From JBDNBY01 sp039767595 (lineage in GTDB: Bacteria > Pseudomonadota > Alphaproteobacteria > Rhodobacterales > Rhodobacteraceae), in assembly GCA_039767595.1 (NCBI GenBank), contig JBDNBY010000141.1, positions 1 through 32,908 on the forward strand: a stretch of DNA of 32,908 nt. The letters are read 5' to 3'. A program made the translations under genes and the position numbers. This document shows, piece after piece, positions 1 through 7,202 of the stretch; the first letter of the stretch is position 1; the number at the start of each line of letters is the position of its first letter. The notes under the pieces are model-generated. The model was not told the DNA's origin, searched no databases, and saw only the letters and a list, made by a program, of their open reading frames with translations.

Positions 1-135
1 GATGGGCCATTGGGGCCCGTTTTAACGCAAAATGACGGCCAAAAACTACATCTTGCGGGCCGGATCGAACTCAATCGATGGGGCGGGCGGGAAACCGTGC
101 AACTGCGCCTAGAAGACGCCGCGATCGCGAATTAA
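1..135 (+). CDS. recJ: RecJ single-strand DNA exonuclease, C-terminal end (partial)
   Basis: The frame is open from the left edge to TAA at 133-135 and encodes the last 44 residues of a protein. The fragment, with GRIELNRWGGRETVQLRLEDAA near its end, reads like the C-terminal OB-type domain of RecJ, whose last strands carry G-R-L/I-x-x-N-x-W-x-G-R and Q-L-x-I/L-x-D-A-A. RecJ degrades single-stranded DNA 5' to 3' in recombination and mismatch repair. The catalytic DHH domain lies outside the window, so activity cannot be judged. A tRNA-Glu gene follows, an order I recall from Rhodobacteraceae. Identification rests on a short fragment. Confidence 0.72.
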   Translation, partial: DGPLGPVLTQNDGQKLHLAGRIELNRWGGRETVQLRLEDAAIAN

Positions 136-208
136 TTTTTTGACCATAGAGTCAAATTTGCACTTGCGCCCCGCCGCACATTTGCCTAAACACCGCTTCA
201 CACCAAGT

Positions 209-283
209 GGCCCGTTCGTCTATCGGTTAGGACGCCAGGTTTTCAACCTGGAAAGAGGGGTTCGATTCCCCTACGGGCTGCCA
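209..283 (+). tRNA. tRNA-Glu (anticodon UUC)
   Basis: This is a 75-nt cloverleaf. The acceptor strand GGCCCGT (209-215) pairs with ACGGGCT, with one G-U at the end, and the 3' CCA is encoded in the DNA (281-283). The anticodon stem CCAGG/CCTGG encloses the loop TTTTCAA, giving anticodon TTC for glutamate. The T arm has GTTCGATTC. A weak promoter may lie at 164-192 (TTGCGC, 17 nt, TAAACA), which would give a leader of about 10 nt. The upstream 139-156 region also has a small inverted repeat, TTTGAC-N6-GTCAAA, that may end recJ transcription. Confidence 0.97.
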
Positions 284-358
284 CTTATCCTCAAATTATA
301 AAATTTTGATGCGCTGTGTGTACGTGGCAGCCATTCGCCCTATGTTTGGCGTGAACAG

Positions 359-904
359 ATGAGGGCAGGACGCGTGCATCGGTATTTTCTAAAATCAATT
401 GCGATCTGCACACTGCTTCTCTTGATGATAGCCAGTGCAGAGGCACGTGATATGGTGCAATCCCAAAATTGGCGGTACTTCGATGATGGCGTGATGGGCG
501 GCGTCTCGGACGGATCGATGTCACTGGGCCCAAATGGTGAATTGAGTTTATCGGGGACTGTCTCTACCCAAAACAACGGCGGGTTCATCCAAGCGCAAAC
601 GCCCCTGACCAAGGGCCAAACCATGGGCGCCACGGGCCTGTCGTTCCATGTCAAAGGCAATGGCAAGACCTATTTCATCCATCTGCGCAATCGGGCCACG
701 CGGCTGCCGTGGCACTATTACACCGCTTCGTTTGACACCTCAGACACATGGCAAAAGGTGATTTTACCCTTTGAGGCCTTTGGGCCGTCCTCTGGCTTTT
801 TGCCAACATCATTGAACGCAGACACCCTCAAATCCATTGGTTTGGTCGCCTATGGCTCAGACCATCGCGCTCAGGTCGTCATCAAAGATCTCCAACTCTA
901 CTGA
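359..904 (+). CDS. Secreted CIA30-domain protein
   Basis: The 181-residue product begins with a basic stretch and a hydrophobic segment (about residues 11-26) ending in SAEA, a likely signal peptide, so it should be periplasmic. The rest matches the CIA30 (complex I intermediate-associated protein 30) family. It has the hallmark W-x-x-x-x-D-G-V-M-G-G-V-S near residues 38-50, then a G-T-V-S-x-x-x-N-G-G-F-type block near residues 66-77 and the W-Q-K-V-I-L-P-F block late in the domain. Eukaryotic CIA30 helps build respiratory complex I; the bacterial secreted form has no settled role and the fold is a galactose-binding-like jelly roll. The start is uncertain: GTG at 374 has a purine-rich AGGGCAGGA upstream but very close. 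An AT-rich stretch with TATAAA at 297-302 may be its -10. Confidence 0.8.
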   Translation: MRAGRVHRYFLKSIAICTLLLLMIASAEARDMVQSQNWRYFDDGVMGGVSDGSMSLGPNGELSLSGTVSTQNNGGFIQAQTPLTKGQTMGATGLSFHVKGNGKTYFIHLRNRATRLPWHYYTASFDTSDTWQKVILPFEAFGPSSGFLPTSLNADTLKSIGLVAYGSDHRAQVVIKDLQLY

Positions 905-943
905 TCCCCGTCCCAACACCGCTATGAGTGGACTTGCCGCATA

Positions 944-956
944 TGATAGGCTATCA
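944..956. promoter_or_regulatory. Palindrome upstream of kdsD
   Basis: TGATAG-G-CTATCA is a perfect 6-1-6 inverted repeat, 26 bases before the kdsD start. It could be an operator half-site pair or a short leader hairpin. There is no direct evidence of function. Confidence 0.25.
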
Positions 957-982
957 GCCTCCCACGCATCAAAGGGGCGGGT

Positions 983-1939
983 ATGTCACAGTCTTCTTCA
1001 TCACTTTCAGATATTGTCACACAGGCGTTTTCCATCGAAATCAACGCCTTGAACCAAGTGGCCACCGCCCAAGATCCAGAGATTTTGCGCGCCATTGAAA
1101 CCATCCACGCCTCGCGCGGGTCGGTGATCATCGCAGGGATCGGCAAAAGTGGGCATATCGCCCGTAAAATCGCCTCGACCTTTTGTTCGTTGGGCAAGCG
1201 TGCTGTCTTTCTCCAAGCGGCCGAAGCGAGCCATGGCGATCTTGGCATTATCGAAGAGGATAGCGTTGTCCTCGTTCTATCAAACTCGGGCGAGACCAGC
1301 GAATTGTCCGATCTTTTGCATTTTTGCCAAGCGCGCGGTCACCGCTTGATCGCGCTGACGGCCAATGGCAATAGCACTTTGGCAAAGTTCGCAGACGTCA
1401 CCATCGCCTATGGCAAACATCCAGAGGCCTGTTTGCATGGCTTGGCCCCGACCACATCGACCACATTGCAATTGGCCATTGGGGATGCGATCTGCATTGG
1501 GGTCAGTCATTTGATGGGCTTCCAACCCGAAGATTTCCGTAAATACCATCCCGGCGGTCGTCTTGGCGCGCGCTTGTTAAAAGTGGCCGATATTATGCAC
1601 AGCGGCGACGATTTACCCATCGTTGCCCCCACAGCCCTGATGAGCGACGTGGTCGTGACCATGACACGCAAAGCGCTTGGCGCGGCGTTGGTCATGGAGG
1701 GCACCACTTTGAAGGGGATCATCACCGACGGCGATATGCGGCGCAATGCGCAAAACCTGTGGACCCTCACCGCACAAGAGTTGGCCAGCGCCGATCCCAT
1801 CACCATCTCGCCCGACACCACAATTGACGCCGCCGTCGAGACGATGAATGCGCGCGGGATCACCGTGATTGTGGTGCAAGAGGGCACGACCTTGGGCCTT
1901 GTGCATATGCACCAGTGTTTAGCAAAAGGAGCGTCGTGA
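983..1939 (+). CDS. kdsD: Arabinose-5-phosphate isomerase (KpsF/GutQ family)
   Basis: This 318-residue protein interconverts ribulose 5-phosphate and arabinose 5-phosphate, the first step of Kdo synthesis for lipopolysaccharide. The N-terminal SIS sugar-phosphate isomerase domain (about residues 35-180) contains GIGKSGHIARKIAST, SHGDLG and VLSNSGETSEL. KYHPGGRLGARLL follows, and two CBS domains (about 205-318) fill the C terminus. This is the normal architecture and length of the KpsF/GutQ/KdsD family. AAAGGGGCGGG lies just before the ATG. The stop TGA overlaps the ATG of the next Kdo gene by one base, so the two genes are probably translationally coupled. Confidence 0.93.
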   Translation: MSQSSSSLSDIVTQAFSIEINALNQVATAQDPEILRAIETIHASRGSVIIAGIGKSGHIARKIASTFCSLGKRAVFLQAAEASHGDLGIIEEDSVVLVLSNSGETSELSDLLHFCQARGHRLIALTANGNSTLAKFADVTIAYGKHPEACLHGLAPTTSTTLQLAIGDAICIGVSHLMGFQPEDFRKYHPGGRLGARLLKVADIMHSGDDLPIVAPTALMSDVVVTMTRKALGAALVMEGTTLKGIITDGDMRRNAQNLWTLTAQELASADPITISPDTTIDAAVETMNARGITVIVVQEGTTLGLVHMHQCLAKGAS

Positions 1940-2736
1940 TGGGCCGCACAGTCATTGTTATTCCGGCGCGCTATGCCTCAACCCGCTATCCTGGCAAGCC
2001 TTTGGCAGAACTGCGGGACAAAGACGGCACAGCAAAATCTTTGATCCGCCGCAGCTGGGAGGCCGCCATCGCCGTGCGCGGCATTGATCACGTTTATGTT
2101 GCCACAGATGACACACGCATCGCCGATCATGTCCGCGCCTTTGGCGGCGATGTGATTATGACCTCCGAAGACTGCGCCAATGGCACCGAACGCTGTGCAG
2201 ATGCCCTCAAGGGAATGGACGCTGAGCCGGAAATTGTCGTCAACCTCCAAGGCGATGCGCCCCTGACCCCTGCGTGGTTTGTCGAAGAGTTGGTCGCCGC
2301 GATGCGCGCGGCCCCGCAGGCCGATTTGGCGACGCCCGTTCTGCGCTGCGACCAAGAGACGCTTGATGCGCTCCTTGCTGATCGCCAAGCGGGCCGTGTG
2401 GGCGGGACAACGGCCGTGTTTGGCGCAGGCAACCGCGCGATCTATTTTTCAAAAGAAGTGATCCCCTTTGTCGATCCCAAACATCGCGCCGCGTGGCAGG
2501 ATATTCCCGTTTTTCACCATGTGGGATGCTATGCTTATCGGCCGGCGATTTTGCGCGACTATACTGCATGGCCCACTGGCCCGCTGGAGCATAACGAAGG
2601 GTTAGAGCAGCTGCGCTTTCTCGAGCAAGGCCGCCATGTCTTGTGTGTCGAAGTGGATGCCAAAGGCCGCGTGTTTTGGGAACTGAACAATCCCGAAGAT
2701 ATCCCACGGATCGAAAAAGCGCTTGCCGCGCTTTAG
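1939..2736 (+). CDS. kdsB: 3-deoxy-manno-octulosonate cytidylyltransferase
   Basis: KdsB activates Kdo with CTP to CMP-Kdo in the cytoplasm for lipid A core assembly. The 265-residue product starts TVIVIPARYASTRYPGKPL, the nucleotide-binding signature of the family. It continues with YVATDD, the acidic NGTERCADA segment and VVNLQGDAPL, and ends with HNEGLEQLRFLE and NNPEDI. ATG at 1939 was chosen because AAAGGAG stands nine bases upstream and the upstream in-frame ATG at 1915 would lie deep inside kdsD. E. coli KdsB has L where this protein has Y in STRYPGKP, and the product is slightly longer than the usual 250 or so residues. The 1-base overlap with kdsD supports one operon. kdsA and kdsC are not in this window. 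Confidence 0.9.
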   Translation: MGRTVIVIPARYASTRYPGKPLAELRDKDGTAKSLIRRSWEAAIAVRGIDHVYVATDDTRIADHVRAFGGDVIMTSEDCANGTERCADALKGMDAEPEIVVNLQGDAPLTPAWFVEELVAAMRAAPQADLATPVLRCDQETLDALLADRQAGRVGGTTAVFGAGNRAIYFSKEVIPFVDPKHRAAWQDIPVFHHVGCYAYRPAILRDYTAWPTGPLEHNEGLEQLRFLEQGRHVLCVEVDAKGRVFWELNNPEDIPRIEKALAAL

Positions 2737-2751
2737 ACGCGCAACGATCTT

Positions 2752-3039
2752 TTACTCATCCGTTTCGCGAATATTCTCAGACCGGCCCGCAGCCATCAGC
2801 ACCCAACCCAAATACCCGCCCGCAACAGCGGCCGGAATCTGCGCGACGACGATGGCTAAAATCGGATATTCCATCGCCATAATAGTGCGAATATTCATGG
2901 CTATTGCCAAAAACCCAAAGAGCATCAGCCCACCGCAAATCGCCAAAGCGCGCGTTTGATTCGCCACCATTTTGTTGACGCTATTATCGTATTCGGCGCC
3001 TTCACTATGGACTGAATCGGATTGAGTTTGGTCGCTCAT
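2752..3039 (-). CDS. Small two-helix membrane protein of unknown function
   Basis: The 95-residue product has a hydrophilic acidic N terminus (about 1-28), two hydrophobic helices (about residues 32-50 and 58-83) joined by a short turn containing NIRTIMAMEYP, and a short charged tail. I do not recognise the family. The gene is real on two grounds: AGGAGGGCGCC immediately precedes the ATG, and the protein has a normal bacterial inner-membrane topology. It converges with kdsB (15 bases between stops) and diverges from the HAD gene, with about 29 bases between the two starts. Remote similarity to AtpI-like or DUF5337-like Rhodobacteraceae proteins is possible but not shown. Confidence 0.7.
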   Translation of the reverse strand: MSDQTQSDSVHSEGAEYDNSVNKMVANQTRALAICGGLMLFGFLAIAMNIRTIMAMEYPILAIVVAQIPAAVAGGYLGWVLMAAGRSENIRETDE

Positions 3040-3068
3040 GGCGCCCTCCTAACTTATAATTTTTTTAG

Positions 3069-3908
3069 ATGTTTAGGGGACTCCGCGTGGAAATGCAACT
3101 AAAATCACTTTGGGATTGTTTGAAACGCGGCGCCGTGCCAGATTTGGACAAAATAGATAGGCATAAGATGCAGGCACTCCTTTTTGACAAAGATGGCACT
3201 CTCTTTCATTTTCGGGCAACTTGGGAAGTGTGGATGGCGCAAACCATCCATGACCTCAGTGGCGGTGACCCTGATCTGGCCCAACGTCTTGGGGACGCCG
3301 TGCTCTTTGATATCACCACTCAAGAGTTTTCGCCCCTAAGCCCCGTGATTGCCGGCACTGGAGAAGAGGCCAGCCGCGCCCTTCATGCCGTGCTCCCAGA
3401 TCGAGATTACGAACAACTGCACCAAGATTTGATGATCAGCTCAGCGCAGGCCCCCTTGGCCCCCGCCGCCAATCTTGGCGCCCTCTTGGATGAGCTGCGC
3501 GGCATGGGCCTCAAACTTGGGGTGATGACCAACGATGCCGAAATCAGCGCAAAGGCCCATCTCAAAAGCGCACAGATTGAGGGAGCCTTTGATTTTGTTG
3601 CTGGATTTGACTCGGGCTTTGGTGCCAAACCCTCGCCAGAGCCTCTGTTGGCCTTTGCGCAAGCCGTTGGCGTCGCGCCAGAACACACCGCCATGATCGG
3701 CGACAGCACGCATGATCTTATTGCGGGGCGCGCTGCGGGCATGACGACGATCGGGGTTCTCACGGGCCTCGCGCTGCCGCCTGATTTGGAACCCTATGCA
3801 GATGTGATCGCGCGTTTCCAAGGGGGCCATAATGCGGGCCACACATTGGTTGTTGATGGCGTGACCTATAAACTGCATGCGACCTTTAAAGGGCAAATCA
3901 TAGGCTGA
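3069..3908 (+). CDS. HAD-superfamily phosphatase with a PurA-like C-terminal tail
   Basis: This is a cytoplasmic haloacid-dehalogenase hydrolase resembling phosphoglycolate phosphatase. Motif I is LLFDKDGTL (residues about 37-45), motif II is VMTNDAE, a Lys follows in FGAKPSPEP, and motif III is MIGDSTHDLIAGRAAGM. A helical cap sits between motifs I and II. The tail is abnormal. From residue 244 it reads ADVIARFQGGHNAGHTLV and on to KLHA at 271, which is the conserved internal segment of adenylosuccinate synthetase and not the usual short HAD ending. The start is unsettled: ATG 3069 has no Shine-Dalgarno and lies just after TATAAT at 3055-3060, GTG 3087 has AGGGGA at good spacing, and ATG 3168 would begin at the core domain. 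The stop is 15 bases from the methyltransferase start, so the two genes are likely co-transcribed. The physiological substrate is unknown. Confidence 0.85.
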   Translation: MFRGLRVEMQLKSLWDCLKRGAVPDLDKIDRHKMQALLFDKDGTLFHFRATWEVWMAQTIHDLSGGDPDLAQRLGDAVLFDITTQEFSPLSPVIAGTGEEASRALHAVLPDRDYEQLHQDLMISSAQAPLAPAANLGALLDELRGMGLKLGVMTNDAEISAKAHLKSAQIEGAFDFVAGFDSGFGAKPSPEPLLAFAQAVGVAPEHTAMIGDSTHDLIAGRAAGMTTIGVLTGLALPPDLEPYADVIARFQGGHNAGHTLVVDGVTYKLHATFKGQIIG

Positions 3909-3923
3909 AACTTCGGAGGTCCC

Positions 3924-5483
3924 ATGACTGATACACCCCCTCGCCGGCGCCGCGCCGGCGGCCGCGCCGGTAACGCAACGCGCCGCGGCCCTAGCACCAT
4001 CGAACAAATGACGTGGCGTTTACCGACCAACACAGATCACCCAACAGAGCCCCTGTCCCCCGAAGGGATCGAGGCCGTTCACAACGCCGCTATGACCATC
4101 TTAGAAGAGATTGGCATTGAATTCCTCAATGCCGAAGCGCTCGAAATCATGCGCGAGGCTGGCTGTACCATCAATGGCGAAAACGTGCGCATGGGCCGAG
4201 AGTGGATCATGGAGATGATCGGCAAGGCCCCCTCACAATTCGATATCACGCCGCGCAACCCAGATCGAAAAATCACCATCGGCGGCAAGCATATCCTCTT
4301 TGGGAATGTATCTTCACCGCCCAATTACTGGGACTATGCCACACAGAAAAAAGTGCCGGGCACGCGCGAGATGTGCGCGAATTTTCTGAAACTGAGCCAA
4401 TATTTTAACTGTATCCATTTCGTGGGCGGCTACCCTGTTGAGCCTGTGGATGTGCATGCCTCTGTGCGGCATTTGGACGTGCTCTATGATAAGCTGACCC
4501 TAACCGACAAAGCGGCCCATGCCTATTCCTTGGGCAAAGAGCGCGTCGAAGATGTCATGGAGATGGTCCGGATCGCAGGCGGGCTGACCCATGAGGAGTT
4601 TGAAGCCGCACCGCGCATGTACACCAACATCAACTCAACCTCGCCACTCAAGCATGACATTCCGATGCTGGATGGATGGATGCGATTGGCGCGGCGCAAC
4701 CAAGGCCTCGTGGTGACGCCCTTTACCCTCGCTGGTGCGATGGCGCCTGTGACGATGGCGGGCGCCGTGGCGCAATCCTTGGCAGAGGCGCTGTGCGTCA
4801 TCGCCTTGGCCCAATATATCCGCCCTGGGGTTGGCTGTGTGCTTGGCACATTCACATCCAATGTTGATATGAAATCCGGTGCGCCAGCCTTTGGTACGCC
4901 CGAATATATGCGGGCCACGCAAATGACGGGCCAAATGGCACGGTTCTACGGCCTACCGATGCGCAGCTCGGGCGTGTGCGCCGCCAATGTGCCCGATGGA
5001 CAAGCGATGTGGGAAACGTCAAATAGCCTTTGGGCCGCGGTACAATCGGGCACGCATATGGTCTATCACGCGGCTGGGTGGCTTGAGGGTGGTCTGATTG
5101 CCAGCCCAGAGAAGTTCATCATGGATTGCGAAGTTATCAGTCAAATCCAACGCTATTTCGAACCTGCACTAACGGATACGTCAACCGATAGCCTTGCAAT
5201 CGATGCGATCAAAGCCGTGGGCAGTGATGGGCATTTCTTTGGCATTCAACACACGCAAGATCGCTATACCAATGCGTTTTATCAGCCATTTTTGTCGGAC
5301 TGGAAAAACTTCGAAGGCTGGGAGGCCGCCGGTGCCCAATGGACCCCAGAACGCGCACATACACTTTATCAGTCGATCATTAACGAATTTGAAAGCCCTA
5401 TGATGGATGATGGAATCAAAGAAGAACTGGCTGAGTTCGTCACCCGCCGCAAAGCGGAAGGCGGCGCACCTACAGATTTCTAA
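3924..5483 (+). CDS. MttB-family (trimethylamine methyltransferase-like) corrinoid methyltransferase, non-pyrrolysine
   Basis: The 519-residue product covers the whole MttB family length. Typical blocks are the N-terminal LSPEGIEAVHNAAMTILEEIG, the central SPLKHD and TPFTLAGAMAPVT region, and GTPEYMRATQMTGQMARFYG followed by LPMRSSG. MttB proteins move a methyl group from a quaternary or tertiary amine to a corrinoid protein. The methanogen enzyme carries pyrrolysine coded by an internal UAG; this frame has no internal stop, so it belongs to the non-pyrrolysine branch, members of which demethylate glycine betaine-type substrates. The actual substrate here is unknown, and no corrinoid protein gene lies beside it. 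The N terminus has an Arg/Gly-rich stretch. GGAGG stands six bases upstream of the ATG. It shares a probable operon with the HAD gene. Confidence 0.88.
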   Translation: MTDTPPRRRRAGGRAGNATRRGPSTIEQMTWRLPTNTDHPTEPLSPEGIEAVHNAAMTILEEIGIEFLNAEALEIMREAGCTINGENVRMGREWIMEMIGKAPSQFDITPRNPDRKITIGGKHILFGNVSSPPNYWDYATQKKVPGTREMCANFLKLSQYFNCIHFVGGYPVEPVDVHASVRHLDVLYDKLTLTDKAAHAYSLGKERVEDVMEMVRIAGGLTHEEFEAAPRMYTNINSTSPLKHDIPMLDGWMRLARRNQGLVVTPFTLAGAMAPVTMAGAVAQSLAEALCVIALAQYIRPGVGCVLGTFTSNVDMKSGAPAFGTPEYMRATQMTGQMARFYGLPMRSSGVCAANVPDGQAMWETSNSLWAAVQSGTHMVYHAAGWLEGGLIASPEKFIMDCEVISQIQRYFEPALTDTSTDSLAIDAIKAVGSDGHFFGIQHTQDRYTNAFYQPFLSDWKNFEGWEAAGAQWTPERAHTLYQSIINEFESPMMDDGIKEELAEFVTRRKAEGGAPTDF

Positions 5484-5503
5484 ACCATCGCCCCGTGCAT
5501 CTG

Positions 5504-5540
5504 GGCCGCACTCCTATGATCTAGGAATGCGGCCTATTTG
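5504..5540 (+). terminator. Probable terminator after the MttB-like gene
   Basis: A 13-bp stem with a single mismatch (5504-5516 with 5522-5534) closes a five-base loop, 21 bases after the stop codon. The following TATTTG is only a weak U tract. It separates the methyltransferase from the H-NOX/GGDEF operon. Confidence 0.6.
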
Positions 5541-5552
5541 AATAATTCAAAT
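5536..5552. promoter_or_regulatory. Palindromic operator-like site upstream of the H-NOX-like operon
   Basis: ATTTGAATAATTCAAAT is a perfect 7-3-7 inverted repeat, about 68 bases before the H-NOX-like start and just after the preceding terminator. Its size and symmetry suit a dimeric transcription factor. It does not match the FNR/Dnr (TTGAT-N4-ATCAA) pattern. A direct repeat CTTAAC-N5-CTTAAC also lies in this leader. No regulator is assigned. Confidence 0.35.
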
Positions 5553-5619
5553 TCGACCGGCTTCGAGACAGAGTGCTCAAAATTCCTTAACTTCATCTTA
5601 ACGAAGAAAGGAGAGCTCT

Positions 5620-6204
5620 ATGAACGGGGTCATCAATGCCGCATTACAGCACTATGTATGCACCGCGCACGGCCTGTCTCTATGGGAACGGGCCGCGCGG
5701 CGGAGCGGTGTGCCGCATTTACGCTTTGAAGCAATGCTGCAGTATCAAGACGCGCTCACCGAACGCACATTAACCGCACTCGCCAATGAACTTCAGATCA
5801 CACAAGAAGACCTTCTCGAAGATGTCGGCGTCTTTCTCGTGACTCACGCTAAAACACAATGGCTTCACCGGCTGCTGCGATTTTCAGGTGAAAATTATAT
5901 CGATTTTTTAAGGACACTGCCCGACATGCCCAATCGCATTGCGATCGCAGCCTTTGACATCGGGGTGCCGCAGATCGCTTTGACCCAAGATCGACCTCTT
6001 CACTTTCGCCTCGATCTCAAAGCTCCAAAGCACAGCGGACTGTGGTGCCATGTCTTTGCTGGGCTATTGCGCGCCATGGCCGATAGCCACAATACGCTGT
6101 GTGCGGTGAATGTTGAAAACAAGACCACTCTGAGAGTGCATGTATTCGATGCTCTGCAACAGACCGGTGAATATGTTGAAACGCGCTGGGGGCAAAGATG
6201 GTAA
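5620..6204 (+). CDS. H-NOX-like (haem NO-binding) protein lacking the haem ligand
   Basis: The 194-residue product has the length and layout of bacterial H-NOX proteins. It starts MNGVINAALQHYV, has W22 in the usual GxxxW helix, QYQDA near residue 41 in the family's Y-x-D position, LLEDVGVFLV near residue 65, and an FLRTLPDM-type helix near residue 96. H-NOX normally binds haem through a proximal His in this helix. Here the aligned residue is Pro (P104, in MPNR), and the haem-propionate motif Y-x-S-x-R reads L-K-A-P-K (133-137). So it probably cannot bind haem in the standard way. AAAGGAG precedes the ATG. Its stop overlaps the start of the GGDEF gene by seven bases (ATGGTAA), matching known H-NOX/cyclase operons. 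It could act as a ligand-independent or differently liganded partner of that cyclase. Confidence 0.8.
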   Translation: MNGVINAALQHYVCTAHGLSLWERAARRSGVPHLRFEAMLQYQDALTERTLTALANELQITQEDLLEDVGVFLVTHAKTQWLHRLLRFSGENYIDFLRTLPDMPNRIAIAAFDIGVPQIALTQDRPLHFRLDLKAPKHSGLWCHVFAGLLRAMADSHNTLCAVNVENKTTLRVHVFDALQQTGEYVETRWGQRW

Positions 6205-7187
6205 CACTCCCACAATATAACGCGCTCATGTTCGATCATCTCTCGCCGTTTCATCTATTCTTAACATTCGATGCGAAGGGCCATCGCGCAGGTCCGTCGA
6301 TGCACAAAATTTTGGATCATCTGGGCCTTGATCTAGAGGATTGCACGTCATCACTCCGCCTGAGCAGGCAGGGCATGAACTTATCCGTTAACGTACTGAG
6401 CAAGGCACCTGTCAGATCGCTAAGCTGCCAATTGGTTGGGGTCGACACGATCACATCGCAAGGGCAATCGATCCCTCTAATGGGCGGCGCCTTACTCGAT
6501 CTTGGCCTCACACTAGAAGAGGTGACGCGCCTTGATCGCCTCCCTTTGCATCGCCACGATTTCACCCCGCACATGATGATCGAAGAGCTCATGCTCTTGA
6601 TCGAGGCCAAAAGCATCGTCGTCTCAGCCTCCCAAGACATCACATTGCGGCTCGAGCATGAACGCAACAGCGCGTTGGATAGCGCACGCCGCGATCCACT
6701 AACGGGTTTATGTAATCGAACCGCGCTAGAGCAGACGAAACGAGATGCCGCCCTTGACCTCCGGAGCCTGTGCGTCATGCAAATGGATCTTGATCACTTC
6801 AAAGCGGTGAATGACACGCTGGGCCACAGTGCAGGCGATCATGTGTTGCGCCATGTGGCGCAGATTTTGCGGGATGAAACCCGCCGCGATGATGAATTGA
6901 TCCGATTGGGCGGCGATGAATTCGCCATTATTTTGCATCATATTCGGGATCCCGGTCAGGCTGAAGCAGTCGCTCAGCGCATTATCGAGCGCGTCGCACA
7001 TCCTATCCCATATCAGAACACGCATTGCCACGTTTCGGCATCCATCGGATTGGCGCGCCCTGAGGAATTAGGCACAACGACCGATGCCTCTGTGCTCGTG
7101 GCACTCTTGGATCAAGCCGATAGTGCCCTTTATGCCGCGAAACACGCAGGGCGCAATCACTGGCTCTGGGCCCCACCCGAACTCTAG
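6198..7187 (+). CDS. Diguanylate cyclase with N-terminal H-NOX-associated domain
   Basis: This enzyme is predicted to make cyclic di-GMP from two GTP. The first 140 or so residues resemble the HNOBA (haem NO-binding associated) PAS-like domain, with SPFHLFLTFDAKG near the start. A short helical linker (about 145-172) leads into the GGDEF domain, which begins DPLTGLCNRTALE. The active site is complete: LGGDEF has G238-F242, and MDLDHFKAVND precedes it. An RxxD product-inhibition site (R229-D232) lies at the expected distance. No membrane helices were seen, so the protein is cytoplasmic. It overlaps the H-NOX-like gene and is presumably regulated by it. No phosphodiesterase (EAL) domain is fused. 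Confidence 0.9.
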   Translation: MVTLPQYNALMFDHLSPFHLFLTFDAKGHRAGPSMHKILDHLGLDLEDCTSSLRLSRQGMNLSVNVLSKAPVRSLSCQLVGVDTITSQGQSIPLMGGALLDLGLTLEEVTRLDRLPLHRHDFTPHMMIEELMLLIEAKSIVVSASQDITLRLEHERNSALDSARRDPLTGLCNRTALEQTKRDAALDLRSLCVMQMDLDHFKAVNDTLGHSAGDHVLRHVAQILRDETRRDDELIRLGGDEFAIILHHIRDPGQAEAVAQRIIERVAHPIPYQNTHCHVSASIGLARPEELGTTTDASVLVALLDQADSALYAAKHAGRNHWLWAPPEL

Positions 7188-7202
7188 CTAAGGGCTGCGA
7201 AA

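Noticed and set aside
139..156. TTGAC-N6-GTCAA as an FNR/Dnr-type box upstream of tRNA-Glu
   Set aside because: The spacer is six bases where FNR-type sites have four, and a regulated tRNA promoter there is unlikely; a minor hairpin after recJ fits better.
2240..2707. Long minus-strand frame opposite kdsB
   Set aside because: It is a shadow of kdsB with low-complexity Arg-rich composition and no ribosome site.
3069..3908. HAD gene as KdsC (Kdo-8-phosphate phosphatase) of the nearby Kdo genes
   Set aside because: KdsC is a short tetrameric HAD without a cap; this product has a cap domain and gph-like layout, and a minus-strand gene separates it from kdsB.
3924..5483. Possible pyrrolysine codon in the MttB-like gene
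   Set aside because: There is no in-frame TAG inside the reading frame, so no amber decoding is needed and no pyrrolysine genes are seen.
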